Assembly: GCA_029931535.1 (NCBI GenBank)
Contig: JAQPZY010001418.1
Location: forward strand, 124,001 to 188,000
Direction: 5' to 3'
DNA from: Margaritifera margaritifera
Taxonomy: Eukaryota; Mollusca; Bivalvia; Unionida; Margaritiferidae
DNA length: 64,000 nt
Shown: one piece after another, positions 11,280-23,514 of the stretch
Numbering within the stretch: position 1 is the stretch's first letter
Layout of the letters: each line of letters begins with the position of its first letter
The notes under the pieces: generated by a model
Databases searched by the model: none
What the model saw: the letters and a program-made list of their open reading frames with translations, nothing else
Told to the model about the DNA's origin: nothing
Position numbers and translations under genes: made by a program

Positions 11280-12400
11280 AACAACAGAGCCACCAGCCAG
11301 GCCCATCAACACAAAACAAAAGACTGATTAAAAGTCAGCGCGTATTCCCTAATTGTATTACCTACATAATTAACTGCTTAAATCTTTTACAACATTCACA
11401 TTTTATTTTGTAAAGATGAAAAGAAGCCATTTAATTAAAACATTCAACCTTATTTTTAGCTAATGTTTCAGATAAGTTTTACGACCGGGTCTATTCTGTC
11501 AAGAACTATAGGTTTTTTATATACACCTTGACATTTAATTGCTCTTGCCCTGAGGATACATTATCAATAAGAAAAACCCACCAACAGCTAGAGCAGGCCA
11601 TGAAAAAACCTATTCTTCTTCTTCTCTTGCATTTAATTAAAAAACAACAGACAAACAAACACACAAAAACATCATTCTATACACACAAAAATTGGATAAA
11701 AAGCCAGCGCTTACCACCCAATTTTTTTTAAAATTTCAAATTCAATGTGAAAAATGTTTTCAAAACGACCCACCCAAGCACCGAAAGCCTCTCCCTGTTG
11801 ATAATACATATGAAAGAAACAAGTTACCACCCACAGAGAGACACCACATCTATTGTGCAGATCTTATTTTCTATTCCCGAGTATTAAATCTCTGTGCTTC
11901 TTTTTTTGCATACGCGAGATTTTCTCATGCTTTATAATACAATAGCTGTATCTTTTTATTTTTGTATTTTATTTGCACACACGAGATTTTGCCAAGCTTC
12001 ATCCTACTTTCTAGGTATGGCTTTTATTTATTTGCACTTTTTTATTTGTGAGTAGGTATTTTTATTTGCTCTTCTTATGCGGCTAGCTTGTCGGTATCGA
12101 GGTCTGCCTCCAATTATATATTAAAATATTTTAGGCGGAAACCTGGGTTACAACCATCAACATTTGATTTTTAAGTCTGACGCTTAGAGCAAGTGTCCCA
12201 TGTCTCACTGAATTATTAATAATACAATTTCTAGCCTTTTTGAGAACTGAATATACTTCCCGGCTCCGAGATAGCTGATATAAATAACTTTTTTTACTAA
12301 TAATATCAACAGTGATGCAGTCCGTCCAGTACTATCATAAAATATCCAGGGCTATAACAAAAACAAAATTCTTATACTAATACACGGTTTACTTTGTCAC
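11280..12400. other. Unassigned DNA
   Basis: AT-rich, no recognisable gene. Short open frames at 11528-11937 are lysine/asparagine/threonine-rich and show no family signature. Confidence 0.5.
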
Positions 12401-12404
12401 CCAG

Positions 12405-12600
12405 GCCAGACCATCAAGACATTAACTACTATACTATATTCTAATAAATCAAGGTGAGCTTATACAATATTCCCGTTCTGATGACATGTATTCAGTATAC
12501 TTTGATAAGTTAAGTTCACATAGCATCTCGTCAACAAGTCAAGGTGATTATTGCGACAGGTGTACATTCTCGTTAACAAGTCAAGGTCAAATCAAGAGGT
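12405..12600 (+). repeat. Direct repeat block X, upstream copy
   Basis: Imperfectly repeated at 13416-13590. Shared blocks include TTCTAATAAATYAAGGTG, GTATTTAGTATACTTTGA or its variant, and TCGTMAACAAGTMAAG. The two copies bracket the LTR-like repeat R1. Confidence 0.65.
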
Positions 12601-12632
12601 GCTTTTAGCAGAGACAGCTCGATTGATAAAGT

Positions 12633-13384
12633 GTTACGACTCTGGGTCTTAAAATAATGTAACAGATAGAAAGTGAAACAAACAAAGTATGTAAAATCAG
12701 CAAACAATTTATTTCTAGACAATTAAAATGAAAATTCAAAAGACACTTACAGTAACGTGAATTAAAATCCATATAATCCAATAATCCTAAGTGTATTAAT
12801 CACAAGTCCTAAATATAGAATGTTCCGAATGAATTCCTGTAGCCTTGAGTGTCTTCATGTATCAGTAGTCTTAAATGTTTTGATATGCATGAATGATATA
12901 ATCCAGAATATCTTTGAATAAATTCATATAAATCAAAGTCAAGTATTAATCCAATATGAGAATGAGCGCTTTTAGTAATTCGAATCAATATTTCAAATAA
13001 ATAATTCCTCTCTCTGAATTTGTTCTGATTTTTACAACTGTAATATCTGATTCGTAATACAAATTCCTTAATAGACTGGTCTTAATAATATGAAGTTTAG
13101 TATAGGAATGAAATCTTGTTTACCAAACCTGTATAACTATAAGGATAAGTCACCTGACAGAATATTCTAGAATATGAATGACTCTAATGTAAATTTCCTC
13201 TGCGTACATGACTTTTCTCACATCAAGAAATGGAAATTTCCAATCTAACTGTTAATGCTATGCAACCAAGACTGACCTTGAACTCAGATGCAGTCAATAT
13301 GTTGTTTACAACATGACTGAAGTACAACTTACATCAAGGACACATATTATAAATTCAATATACATAATAAAAGTCATATGCTTA
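12633..13384 (-). repeat. Dispersed repeat R1 (LTR-like), first copy
   Basis: About 700 bp from 12651 match 30688-31386 as a direct repeat at an estimated 85-90 percent identity; shared stretches include AAGTCCTAAATATAGAATG and TTCTCACATCAAGAAATGG. The start at 12633 (TGTTACGACT...GGGT) resembles the reverse complement of the end of the candidate LTR at 32246-33124, and both have AATGTAACA soon afterwards. I therefore suspect a minus-oriented LTR of a related retrotransposon. No polymerase gene is attached and the second end is unclear. Confidence 0.65.
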
Positions 13385-13415
13385 CCTATGCAGATTTTAA
13401 GCTAAGACAAGGCCA

Positions 13416-13590
13416 TTCAAGAGATTAAATATCTTCATAAATTTATACTATTTAAATTCTAATAAATTAAGGTGGGTGAAATTCTTCCAGCGGAGTGGTC
13501 TGTACGTCCCCCATCCTGTATATATGTATTTAGTATACTTTGAAAATCAAGTTCGTCACGTGTACTTCGCTCTCGTAAACAAGTAAAGGG
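13416..13590 (+). repeat. Direct repeat block X, downstream copy
   Basis: Diverged copy of 12405-12600, lying just past R1. Similarity runs from about AGGCCATTCAAGAGATTAA to ACAAGTAAAGG. Confidence 0.65.
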
Positions 13591-13738
13591 GAAATAGACC
13601 GATCGATATGCCACTTGCTTAATATAACTCAATAATTAAAATACATTTTTAGAGTAATATTAATTAGGTAATAAAACATACATAGCTTAATTACATACAC
13701 TAGCAAACGAAAAATATTTAAGGGATTTATACCGCTAA

Positions 13739-13918
13739 CCTAAAAGTTCGGTTGCTTATACAAATAATAATTAATTGTGGAGGCAAATTAAAATTGATAG
13801 CAACGCAAGGGCAATGTCATACTACTACCCTAAAATTTCGGTTGCTTTCACGGATATTAATTAATTGTGGATACAAATTAAAATTGATAGCGACACAAGG
13901 GCAATGTCCGATAAGAAG
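13739..13918. repeat. 90-bp tandem repeat, two copies
   Basis: CCTAAAAKTTCGGTTGCTT starts at 13739 and 13829. The copies share TTAATTGTGG and CAAATTAAAATTGATAGC and end in CAAGGGCAATGTC. Confidence 0.92.
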
Positions 13919-14129
13919 CAATCTTAAGTCTGATAAAATATTCTGAACTTAAAGACTGGTTGATTAACCAGTCTAATTACACATTGCACAAGTAAGCCAA
14001 AAACAATTACACGTAGAAGGATTGATATCAGTAAGGCAGATTATCAGTTACAGGTATGATGCGTGATTGATTTACAAGCATATCAAATAATATAATGGTT
14101 ATATATTTATCCAAAACAACAAAATAATG

Positions 14130-14275
<146 letters not shown>

Positions 14276-14470
14276 GACCGACACATACAGAGAGTGATAG
14301 TGATATATGTCGTTTTCAAAATACGCCTAGGCCATACAAGTAAAACAAAAAAAGGGAGAGGACATCTATCATGCATTGAGGGAAGTATTTGAAGACAGAA
14401 GACAGGGAAGAAAAGCAAATCTAAAGTATGAATTAACTTATTCGGCTATCTAACAACATATGCGCATGGA

Positions 14471-14823
14471 ACGCCCAAATATAAATTAGGTGAGAAAGCC
14501 AGGATCTCTAATTATTTGTCTATTTTTACTAAACGCTATCTTCTTAATTTTACAGAAGAGATTTTTATGATCACAGAAGTAATTTTATGAGACCCTGTAA
14601 TAACTAAATTAAAAGAATTAAAATGAGAGAATATTGAGGGGATATTTAGCAAGGGGGATTGATCTCTATATGACAAGCAAGATGATGTGTTCAAGACTGA
14701 GAAGGTTTTAGAAAGTAAAAATAAACAAAAGAATGACAAAAATATGTGCTGGTAAAATGGAAAGGATATGACGAATCGTTTAACAGTTGGGAGCCGGAAA
14801 AATATGTTGTTTCAGTAAAGTAG
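14471..14823 (+). pseudogene. Polinton integrase, C-terminal part with chromodomain (copy A)
   Basis: Polinton/Maverick integrases are retrovirus-type DDE recombinases with a C-terminal SH3-like region and often a chromodomain. The reading starts at TPKYKLGEKARISN, passes through FTKRYLLNFTEEIF and DPVITKLKELK, then after a frameshift near 14735-14743 gives KKYVLVKWKGYDESFNSWEP, a clear chromodomain core with the aromatic residues that hold methyl-lysine. It ends at a TAG at 14821. In-frame stops at two or three sites and the missing catalytic DDE core show that it is dead and truncated at the 5-prime side. The same-strand polymerase remnant lies about 600 bp downstream. The family call is strong; the exact left boundary is not. 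Confidence 0.85.
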
Positions 14824-15439
14824 ACCCTGATTAATAACTATATAAATCATCGTTGTATTCATTTGTAAACACTTTACATTATATAACTGGAATAAATTGC
14901 ATGTTATGTACGTTATCAAATTAAGTCTATGGTTTCAAGGAACTTTGAAATGCTAAGAACAGACGATGTAAAGATTGTGCCAATATAATGAAATTTCAAT
15001 GGTATTATAGCGAAGGTAATGGTGAAGTCGGAGAATGCAACCAGCAAAACAAAACAAAAACAGCAAAACAAATTAAAATAAAATATTGAATAAGTATTGA
15101 CTTGAAGCTGGAAAAGAAACTATTCAGGATTTTTAAAAAAAAAGAAGTTGAACCATACTTTTGGAAAATAACAGGTAGAAAAATTAGACATTAGGTTCAG
15201 TAAAAGTCAAGCCAAATTTATCGATTCAACTCGTAAGAGAGAAAATAGATGAAGATGAAGTACATCATCATCATCATAATATAGATTGGTATCATAGAAC
15301 ACCAGCTAAGGACATAATGAACAAAATTAAAATAAAAAGTAAAGTTGAAGAAATGTGTGATGCAATAGGTACAAAATTTGATCAGGAAATAAGAGTAGAT
15401 GCACATTTGTTTTTTAATAAGATAAATTATTTTATTTAC

Positions 15440-16985
15440 AGATTGATAAATTTAGGCCAATAGGAGGGAAGTCACAGACAGATTGACCAGATTGAATAAT
15501 ATATAACAAAGCCTGTCTTAGTGTATAAAATAGTGACACTAGCTGTGGTTATTTTTGAACACTATAAAATCAAATATAAACCCATCCAGAAATAATCCGT
15601 ATATACCACAAAAATTTAACATTGACAAATATAAACACTGGTGTCATAAATAAACAATAAATATACAAAATATCAAAACATTTTAAATCTACTATATCCG
15701 TCAGTATATATGAACCAGTAGAGAAATGTATAAGACCAGTTAGTTAGAACAATAGAAAGAGCAAGGGACAGACATGTATATATTTTAATAATATTGTAAA
15801 AAGACAATGATAATTGTCTCCATTATCATTATTGTGGAATAAAAGATTTGTCAAGATTAGTATCATCTGAAGATAAAATAAACAAAAGCAGAAAACACCT
15901 TTGTTAGAAGTACTTGAATTTTCTAACTTCTTAATTCTGAATTACATAGAATAAAAAGATTATGTAACCAAACAGAAAACACAAAATACGTAATGCCAAA
16001 AGAGGGTTAAATTGTTAAAATCAACTAAAGGCTCATTTGTTTTTATTGTGATTTTAAAAGGACCATAAAGGCAATATATACTATTACTGGGGACTCAGTT
16101 CGTTATAAATACGCCACGGACAATAAAAACAGCAAAACACATACCAGCAGTATTTTGCCTGTATCTTAAATAAACTTAAAAGTAGTATGGACCAATAGTT
16201 TACAGAAGATTGTATAGTTAAATGTTATGAATATTTGGGATCAATTGCAAAAGCTGTTTATGAAATACAAAGACCAGGTAAGGCTGTTAAAATGAAATTC
16301 AGTAATAAAGATCAAAAGCGTTATAATTCCACCAATATCTGTGAAAAGGAGATAAGGTCCGACGAAGCCAACTGCAAAGAAAGAGATCATGATCATTTAA
16401 CTGTAAAATATAGAGATCCAGTGCATCTAATATATAATTTAAATTATAAATATCCAAAATATATTCCATTCTGTATTCACAATTCGTATGGATACGAGTT
16501 TCATCTGATTATCAAAGCCCTAGTAAAAACGGTCCAGATCAAGAAGTAGTAAGTATTTTACAGTTTATAGATTTGAAGAAAAAACAGCCAAAAGCGATGA
16601 TTATGTAAAAAGAACAATAAGATTTTTTTAGGTAGTTATTGGTTTATAGGCCAATTGCTAGAATAACTTTTTAAAAATCGTAAGGATGATATATTCACAG
16701 AAAGAATAAAAAATGTTGAGGAAATGGAGACAATCTTCTGAAAAAATATATTTATCCGTACGAATATGTGGATTCACATGAATAATTAATGAAACTGGAC
16801 TACCACCAATTGAGAAATTTTATTAAACACTCACAGGATCAGCAATTAACGCAGAGAACCACATGTTATGAAATATTTGAAATTAAATTCTCTTTCCGAT
16901 CTACGCGACTACTACGTGAAGAAATAAATTTTAATGTCATGTGATAATATTGAAGAATTTTGATCTGTGTATATGAGTAAAATCC
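15440..16985 (+). pseudogene. Polinton protein-primed DNA polymerase B, N-terminal half (copy A)
   Basis: Family B polymerase that would copy the element from a protein primer. Seen in order: FRPIGGKSQTD near 15453; KFNIDKYKHWC near 15616; HYCGIKDLSRLVSSEDK near 15825, just before the zinc-finger-like segment; SELHRIKRLCNQTENTKYV; YCDFKRTIK at about 16040, the Exo I site with the usual DFE reading DFK; RDHDHLTVKYR and NLNYKYPKYIPF at about 16390-16460; YGYEFHLIIKAL, the Exo II region; then DLRDYYVKK near 16899, the Exo III region. The palm with DTDS is missing: sequence switches to minus-strand coding at about 16990. Several stops and frame changes. The 105-codon open frame 16235-16549 is its best-kept piece. 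Confidence 0.9.
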
Positions 16986-16989
16986 GACG

Positions 16990-17880
16990 TCCTCAATAAT
17001 GCAGAATACGATACATATTATCTTTCCCTTTTTGGATTACTCTAATTTTATAGAAATTATAATTTATATTCAGCAATTTATCTAGTATCATGTCATTTAA
17101 TTCTGCATCAGCTTTAATAGGATCAAGTAACTTAAAGAGAAAACTACTTTCAGTAAATGCTGAAGCATTATGATATGCTCCTCCGATGTTTGCTGCTGCT
17201 CCTGCCATTTAATTATAGTAAATTTGTATACTATCTCTAACATCATAATCGAAGTTAAAAGACTGAGATATATCATCAAGTGCTAATCGAAGTTATTTAC
17301 TTGAAAAAATAAAATATTGTTTTCTTCTTTTATTCCATTATGTTCTATTCATGTATGTCCGCCAGGTAAATCTTTCCTACAGTTTCTTTATTAATTGTTT
17401 TGGTAAAAATGAAAACTTGTTTTATTTGTCACTAATAGAGTATTAAATATTAGTTCACTTCAAGAATCGATGTTTAAGTTTATACAATTGAATATAAAGT
17501 TCATTTATTTATTTTGATATCAAATTACTCATTCGATGTTGTTTTAAATGGGGTAACGTTTGTATTAACTTCTTGATCTGTATAACTTTACTATCTGCTA
17601 AAACGCTTCCACTTATTATCGTCTCTTCAGTATCTTTTGTATTTGACTGTCATGTAGTTCTTTTACGTAATCATATTTTCCGCAGTAATTAAAATTTAAA
17701 TCACTCGCACCTATTGAATTCAAAGCACATTCCAAATGATTTTACCTATAATGAGTTAGGTAGAGTGACAACTCAAGTAGTAAGATTCAGTAAAATTCTT
17801 AGGTACTGGTTCAAATTATTAAACATGACTGATGATAGATTTCCAAAAGATAGTTATAACTTACAATTTTGACATGGGGC
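16990..17880 (-). pseudogene. Minus-strand Polinton remnant, not identified
   Basis: After the polymerase half breaks off, the coding signal moves to the minus strand. The clearest open piece is 16993-17208, starting MAGAAANIGGAYHNASAF, with an alanine/glycine-rich start. Upstream on the same strand a reading near 17650 contains SIGASDLNFNYCGKYDYVK. I do not recognise the family. Polinton structural genes lie on this strand in copy A, which is the only reason to link it to one. Confidence 0.3.
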
Positions 17881-17884
17881 GAAC

Positions 17885-18545
17885 ACTGTGATTGTTGGAT
17901 AAATACAGTTAACAATCTACTGTTTTCATACGGAAACGGAGAAGTTTGCGTCAATCAAGTGGTGGGTGATTAGAACTTCTTTTCATTATTTCTAACTAAA
18001 GTTGTAAATATATTTGTATACAAGTACTATATAGAGAGTTAAAGTCAATGGACTGTTTAGGATTATATAATAAGATTATAAACAATCTGGGCTCGCAATA
18101 CTATATAGATTGTTTAGTTTCTTCGCACAATGTTAGCCTGCAATATATGTTCAGAAATGGAACTTTTCCTATCATGGTAAATACAGATAGATTTAGAAAT
18201 AACCCCCATGTTGAAAGACTATGCCCGTTTTGTGCTGATATAGAAGATGAGTTTCACTTTGTTGTTAAATGTCCCATGTAAGACAATTTGAGAAAAGCCT
18301 ATTTACCTTTGTGCTGTCATTGCAATGCAAATCACAAAGTTTTATAACGTTATTCAGGAAATCAGCAATATTATTAATATGAGACATAATTTTTGATCTT
18401 TATGTAGCAAAATCATCAGAGTTAGAGAATCAGCTTGTTAATTCTAAAATTGTTATGTTTCGTGGTTGTACCATATATTTCATACATGTATGTAATCTGC
18501 GCCGGTGGCCTATATTACGAGAAGAATAAAGATTATATATGTAAA
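17885..18545 (+). mobile_element. LINE (non-LTR retrotransposon) 3-prime fragment nested in copy A
   Basis: The reading 18048-18281 ends in LCPFCADIEDEFHFVVKCPM, the Cys/His cluster typical of the C-terminus of many non-LTR retrotransposon polyproteins after the reverse transcriptase. Upstream, near 17920-17960, FSYGNGEVCVNQ with VVGD fits the segment that usually precedes it. Downstream text decays through 18300-18530 to an ATATATGTAAAAC tail. It is 5-prime truncated, as most LINE copies are. It lies in plus orientation between two minus-strand Polinton remnants, so it inserted after or during their decay. The LINE clade cannot be named from this piece. Confidence 0.75.
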
Positions 18546-20500
18546 ACTTTATCCTACCCTTCCATTATCATCTGTGATAACAGTACAGTCATCAATATTA
18601 AAATCTAAGTTTACAGAAGAACGAATGTCGGCTCTATCGATTATAACGAAAAAACTGTCGTTTTCTTCTAAATAATATGTTTTGATTATCTATTCTATAA
18701 TATTGTATACGTTGAGGTCCTCCAGCTAATTTTTTACTTCAACTTCCTCATTCATATTTACTGCATAAGAATTATTTGCATTATTGATCATTAATACAAT
18801 CTGAAATTTAAATCATTTAAGTTTATAAAAATTATAACATAACTTATTTATTAAAAAACATAATACTGTCCGGTGATCTCTATATTATTTGTATTCAGCA
18901 AAACATAATGAAGCATTGTCAAGTCAATAGGTGGTGGCTACTGTTTGTGAAACCAGAAAAAATACCCCCCTCCCCCCATAAAAAAAGCCTACAATGTATG
19001 TTCAGTGTTCAAAATTTTATATTTTACATTCTTTACATCTTCAATAAGCATATGGTTCCTTTCTTGTTTTAACCAGAAAGAAACAACTCTTGGTTTTTAA
19101 CTAAAATCAAAAAGTAATATACTTCCTGGTACTTCATCATCAACTTTATCTAACCTTGTGTGCTAATTATTCAATGTTGTGATATGATCGTTTAACTTTG
19201 TGTTAAAATCGTTAACTGAAACGTTTTAGACCCCATATGTATCTTTAATTTTGTGAAATTTGTCTCTATTTCTGATTCAACTGTGCCAATTATTTTACTT
19301 AATGCAAACCTCGTTTTTAATTTCGTCTGTTTCTATTGTTATTGTTTCTTCTAGATCATCAAAAGCTGTTCATAACTGTTTTATCTTTATATCTAGTTCG
19401 TCATTACTTCGTTGTTTAAGAAGTTCTTTATCTGCATATACTTTTCTATCTGTTAAAACGGTTTCTATTGTAGAAGATTGTTCATTGTTGAGAGCTCGTA
19501 CGCCTTCTACTATTAAATGCTCTATTTTGTCTCTTAAATCAGATTAAGATAAATCAGAGGTCGTTTTCATAGATCTAATAATTGTTTCACTCACATTAAC
19601 CTTATTCGTTAAATTCTGTATCTTTCTTTTCACTACTTCCAAGTAATTAACTCTCTAATTGGTAAGACTATTATTAACAGCTGTCAGTCTATCTTCCAAC
19701 TTTTCCGCAGCAGCTTGAACCTTTCCACACCAGCTTGAACCTTTCCACAACACCTTGAACCTTTCCACACCATCTTGAACCTTTCCACACAACCTTGTAA
19801 TTCGCTGACTAACTTTTTATTATCTTTATCATTATGTTTCTTCTCATCATTTAAATCTTTTTACAACTGTTGAAGTTGTGATTGAAAAGTATAATAATTT
19901 TTAGTGACTTCTTTATTTCCTCAACATCACTCTCAAGGACTTATATTTCAGCATTTTTTCTTTGTTCATTTGGTTTTAATAATTATTGTATGTTTTCTAC
20001 ATGCCCTTTGTTTGATTCTGCTCCAACAGTCCGTAAAGATTGTGAAGCAGTTGATATAATTCCTAATATCTTGGTATATAAATCTTGAATAGCTGCAATA
20101 TTTATTTTGTAATCATTCATTTTTGTTTTTGCAGTTCTGGAAGCTAAATAGATTTTTATGTGATACTATGATCAACAGCTGTTATTAACTTCTCTCCGTG
20201 TTTTTATATCAATTATTATCCTTTTTAATATTACATCATTCTGTGTCAACAAATTATTGTATAATACCTTTATTTGGTGAATCAGATTTTTCTATAAGAT
20301 CCGCTAAATATTTAATATGGTTGCTGTTCACGTTTAAGTCATTGTTCAGTTTTTGACTTAGTGCATCATCCTTTCATCTTTTTCTGAATTTTAGGCTAAA
20401 ATTACTAGAAGCTCTTAATGATTTTTATGGCATCATTTATCTAAACGAATAAATGATAAATCGGGCAAATAAAGTTATTTGAGACATTGTAAAGATATTA
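18546..20500 (-). pseudogene. Minus-strand coiled-coil gene(s) of Polinton copy A, decayed
   Basis: On the minus strand the sequence reads as lysine/glutamate/leucine-rich helical protein interrupted by many stops. Pieces include EHLIVEGVRALNNEQSSTIE (about 19500), SELQGCVERF (about 19800) and, nearer the LINE, EENDSFFVIIDRADIRSSVN (about 18630). Coiled-coil proteins of unknown role occur between capsid genes in copy D too. A 20-bp repeat at 19709-19797 sits inside. I cannot assign a function; gene number and borders are unknown. Confidence 0.4.
19709..19797. repeat. 20-bp tandem repeat, four to five copies
   Basis: CTTGAACCTTTCCACAC or a close form repeats every 20 bp within the minus-strand coiled-coil remnant. 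The unit length breaks the reading frame, so the expansion is probably post-mortem. Confidence 0.85.
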
Positions 20501-20539
20501 GCATTGACACGCCATTCCAATTAATATAGTATTTCTTGG

Positions 20540-21110
20540 CAATTGTTTTTATGAACTACAATCGTGTTACAAGACGAAATCACCGTGAAATATATTTGTA
20601 ATAAGCAGCGATTCTAAAAGAGTAAAGTAGGATCCGTTAAATATGTTTGTGTATTGTTTAGTTGATCAAAAAAAATATATAAGTTTTTAGGCGTTATAAT
20701 TCCATAAACTGTATCTTATTGGGTAGATGTATTTTTAGATCCGACACTATCAAATCCTAGTAATTTAGAGTTGTAGTTTCTTATTTACACTGTGTAATTA
20801 ATGCTCGGAGATATTAAAATTATAGAGCTCTGTATCTGACATTCAGTATATATGCTATCTTCGTTGTCGCCATTAGGAGTCATTCTCTTTTTGACTTTTT
20901 CCATGAGTATTGCAAGATTATACAAACCATCAGATATTGATATGTTCCTGGTTTCATTTTTATCAGTTATTTAGTAAAATAGTTTGGGTTTTTATCATGT
21001 GAAAAATCTATTCTCTGTAACGAAATGTATAATTTATTATATCCGTTATCAATTAAATTTTGAAAATATATTGTATTCTATGACGTTCCTTCCACTAGAC
21101 ATTTTCGTAA
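20540..21110 (-). pseudogene. Penton-like minor capsid protein, Polinton copy A
   Basis: The minor capsid protein forms the vertices of the predicted Polinton virion. On the minus strand I read NISISDGLYNLAILMEK, then RMTPNGDNEDSIYTE, NYNSKLLGFDSVGSKN, and LYIFFDQLNNTQTYL with stops between. The same succession (G[LF]YNL, the N-N-E-S-I-T-E stretch, LLGF, IFF.Q.NNT.) occurs in copy D at 53831-54504. The spacing of the GLYNL and LLGF motifs fits what I recall of Polinton minor capsid proteins; that identity is an inference, the homology between the two copies is seen directly. It follows the hydrophobic ORF, as in copy D. Confidence 0.55.
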
Positions 21111-21129
21111 GGTAACTTGGCTTCGCCAT

Positions 21130-21470
21130 TTACATAACGATAACCAATGTGAAGCAGTCCAACCTACCTGACGTCACTGTTACATTTTTCCAACCATTTG
21201 TTGTATCAAGTAACTATCATATTAAAATCAATGTGGATTATTTCATTATTGGTTATTGCTTTACCGAACATTTCGTCAGTAGCATTGAACTTAGTTATAG
21301 CAGAGGTTACAATTGTGTTTTGTTTTTAAATTTTCTTGTATACTAGCTTGTCTTTCAAAACATTTGCAACAAACTCCATTAAAGTTGCACCAAATCCTGT
21401 AAAAGCTAAAGGAATATGAAGTCCAAGGCTACAGACAACTTCTAAACTAGACGTCGCAACACCCATTCAA
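21130..21470 (-). pseudogene. Short hydrophobic Polinton protein, conserved with copy D (copy A)
   Basis: The minus-strand reading contains LHIPLAFTGFGATLMEFVAN, then VLKDKLVYKKI, and after a stop AITKFNATDEMFGKAITNNE and DFNMIVT. Copy D at 53344-53712 reads SLAFSRFRATL, KDKLMYNKV, DIRKFNNIDDIVRKAISGTE and EFNTIVTEYN in the same order. The N-terminal half is a likely membrane segment rich in Gly, Ala and Leu; the C-terminal half is helical and charged. Function unknown. It may be a virion or membrane-active protein, which is a guess from position beside the penton-like gene. Confidence 0.5.
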
Positions 21471-22329
21471 CGGAAATATTGCCATGTCAACCACTATAAT
21501 GTTTAAACCCGTATATGCTTTATTATATTTGTTCTTACACCTATATAAAGTTCAATCTGTTTAATGTAATCATTCTTAAATTAATTATTGTCATCAACCT
21601 AATATTAATTCCATGGTCGTTAGCCAATTTATATACCGTTTAATTATGTGATGATCTTGATGTTTGTATCCCTTGTGCTATTAGATAGTCAATCTTGGAA
21701 TAACCAATTTTAGCATTTCCTCCATATCCCTGTTAGTTGGAAAATCTATTTTAAAAGTAACTATCTTCTTCAAAAACATAATGTAACTTGCTGTAAGTGT
21801 TGAGGCTATTGGTTTTCGGTAAATAGTGCTGTTCATTTAGCTTGATATTTATTAATATTAATTTTATTAAATGTAGCCATGACTCCACCATGAACTAATC
21901 TAGCGACTAATATATTAACTAGCTAGATAATCTGTTAATCTACAACATTTCTGGATATAGAGTTACTTTATTTGACTCTTTGCAGGATGTGGCAGCAGGC
22001 TCCACCGTCGTCTGATCTTTTCTAGCAGTTTCTTTTCAAATATATATCACATGGTCGTATAGTAACAACTACACCACCTATCAGATAATACATGTTGTAG
22101 CAAATATTAACACGATTTACTTCAGTTCTTTCAGTAGCCATACTATTTAATAATATTACTACTTTGGTATATTAAAATCTTGTGAATTTTTTCCAAGTTG
22201 TTTTCCAAATTCAACTTTGCGAGGATCTTATATCTTTTATGAAGTTATCTTCTCTGATGATTTAGGAGCCTTTAAATTTGCTTCTGCGTTAATTTCATTG
22301 CTTCTGTATATTTTGCAATAAAAGAAAGT

Positions 22330-22500
22330 TTTTCTGAACAATTATTCAAGCTACCTTCAAGTTTTTTTACATTACCTTCAAGTGTTTTCAAGTTACCTAT
22401 CTTCAAGTTATTTTCGACTTACCTTCAAGTTATTTCTCAAGTAATTGTCAAGTTAGATTGAAGTTTTTTTTCTTCGAGTTATTTTCAAGTTACAAATATT
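22330..22500. repeat. Irregular CTTCAAGTT repeats inside a minus-strand coding remnant
   Basis: CTTCAAGTT or a close form recurs about nine times at 15-30 bp spacing. On the minus strand this reads as repeated NLEG or KLEG units, a coiled-coil-like heptad pattern, so it may be an old protein repeat rather than a satellite. Confidence 0.6.
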
Positions 22501-22692
22501 TTCAACAGTATTAATAGCTACTGACTTTCTAACGGTAATAGATTTTGGGATTCTAAAACTTGTACGAAGCAGTACTGACGTCCAGTATCTTTGCTCGCTT
22601 TTCGTTTTAAAATGAATGTGCTTAAAAGTTATCAAGCTAGCACTTAATAATGAAATTGGTAATCCAAACCTGAAAGATAAAAACTTACTCAA
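22453..22692 (-). pseudogene. Small conserved Polinton ORF with ITFKHIHFKT motif (copy A)
   Basis: The open reading starts MSKFLSFRFGLPISLLSAS and continues LITFKHIHFKTKSEQRYW. Copy D has LITFKHIHFKTQQRG at the matching place (51979-52100), upstream of the hydrophobic ORF. An eleven-residue identity between two heavily decayed copies, in the same gene order, suggests a real small protein of the element. No known family comes to mind. Beyond the motif the two readings differ. Confidence 0.42.
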
Positions 22693-22709
22693 GTATTTAA
22701 TTTTGTTTC

Positions 22710-22710
<1 letters not shown>

Positions 22711-22747
<37 letters not shown>
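22711..22747. repeat. (GT)n microsatellite
   Basis: Pure GT run of about 37 bp between two minus-strand Polinton remnants. Confidence 0.97.
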
Positions 22748-22748
<1 letters not shown>

Positions 22749-22779
22749 TATTCTTTCAATTCGTTCCGTGGTTTGTTTA

Positions 22780-22870
22780 AGTTCACAATTGGAAGAAATT
22801 TACTCGTCAGAGATGTTATTCCAAGTATTATTGCATCCGAGAATGACTTTTATTTTTTAGGTGATCTTGC
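22780..22870 (-). pseudogene. Small conserved Polinton segment, KVILGCNNTWNNIS (copy A)
   Basis: The minus-strand reading KVILGCNNTWNNISDE, then a stop, then ISSN matches KVIARCSNTTNSISAD, stop, NSSN in copy D at about 51500-51560. Even the stop is at the same place. Upstream on this strand (about 23060) EKIDNLESKQDVDIINIYKD looks coiled-coil. Function unknown. Confidence 0.38.
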
Positions 22871-23420
22871 ATAGACAAATATTTCATATGCTTTTTAGAT
22901 TTGTTTTGAATCCATTTTGTCCAACTCCTTACAGATTAAGTTTGTATCAGTTATTTCCTTATACGTTCCAATTACCATACTAATTTGTCAATTTATGTTT
23001 GTAAAGTTTTTATACCGTCTTTATATATATTAATGATGTCAACATCTTGTTTAGATTCTAAATTGTCTATTTTTTCAAGTTGATTTTAAGTCGTTTAAAT
23101 AGTTTAAAATGGTGGAAAGTGGTCATGGTCACTAGCTAGAAGAACATACTTCTGGAACTCGTCCTGACCGCCATTTAATACATGCACATCATCCTTAACC
23201 ACTAGGTGAAAATTCTAAATGCCTTACACCAACAGTTTAATCATTATTTATTAATCAATACAAAGAAGATATCAAGCATAATTTTAAGTCAAGTGAAGAA
23301 GAATATATGTTAAAAAAGTCTCACTGTAAACTTATAAAATATTGTTATTACGAGAAATGGGTAATCCTGATATTCAACTTTCTAAGATTGATAATAATCT
23401 CCTCCAGGCTCCCCTCCCAG

Positions 23421-23448
23421 TACACACACATACACACACACACACAGA

Positions 23449-23481
<33 letters not shown>

Positions 23482-23512
23482 ACACATACACACAAGCACA
23501 CTCACACACACC
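23421..23512. repeat. (CA)n-rich microsatellite, interrupted
   Basis: CA dinucleotides with TA, GA, TC and AG interruptions over about 90 bp, directly before an ATG at 23515. Confidence 0.95.
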
Positions 23513-23514
23513 AA

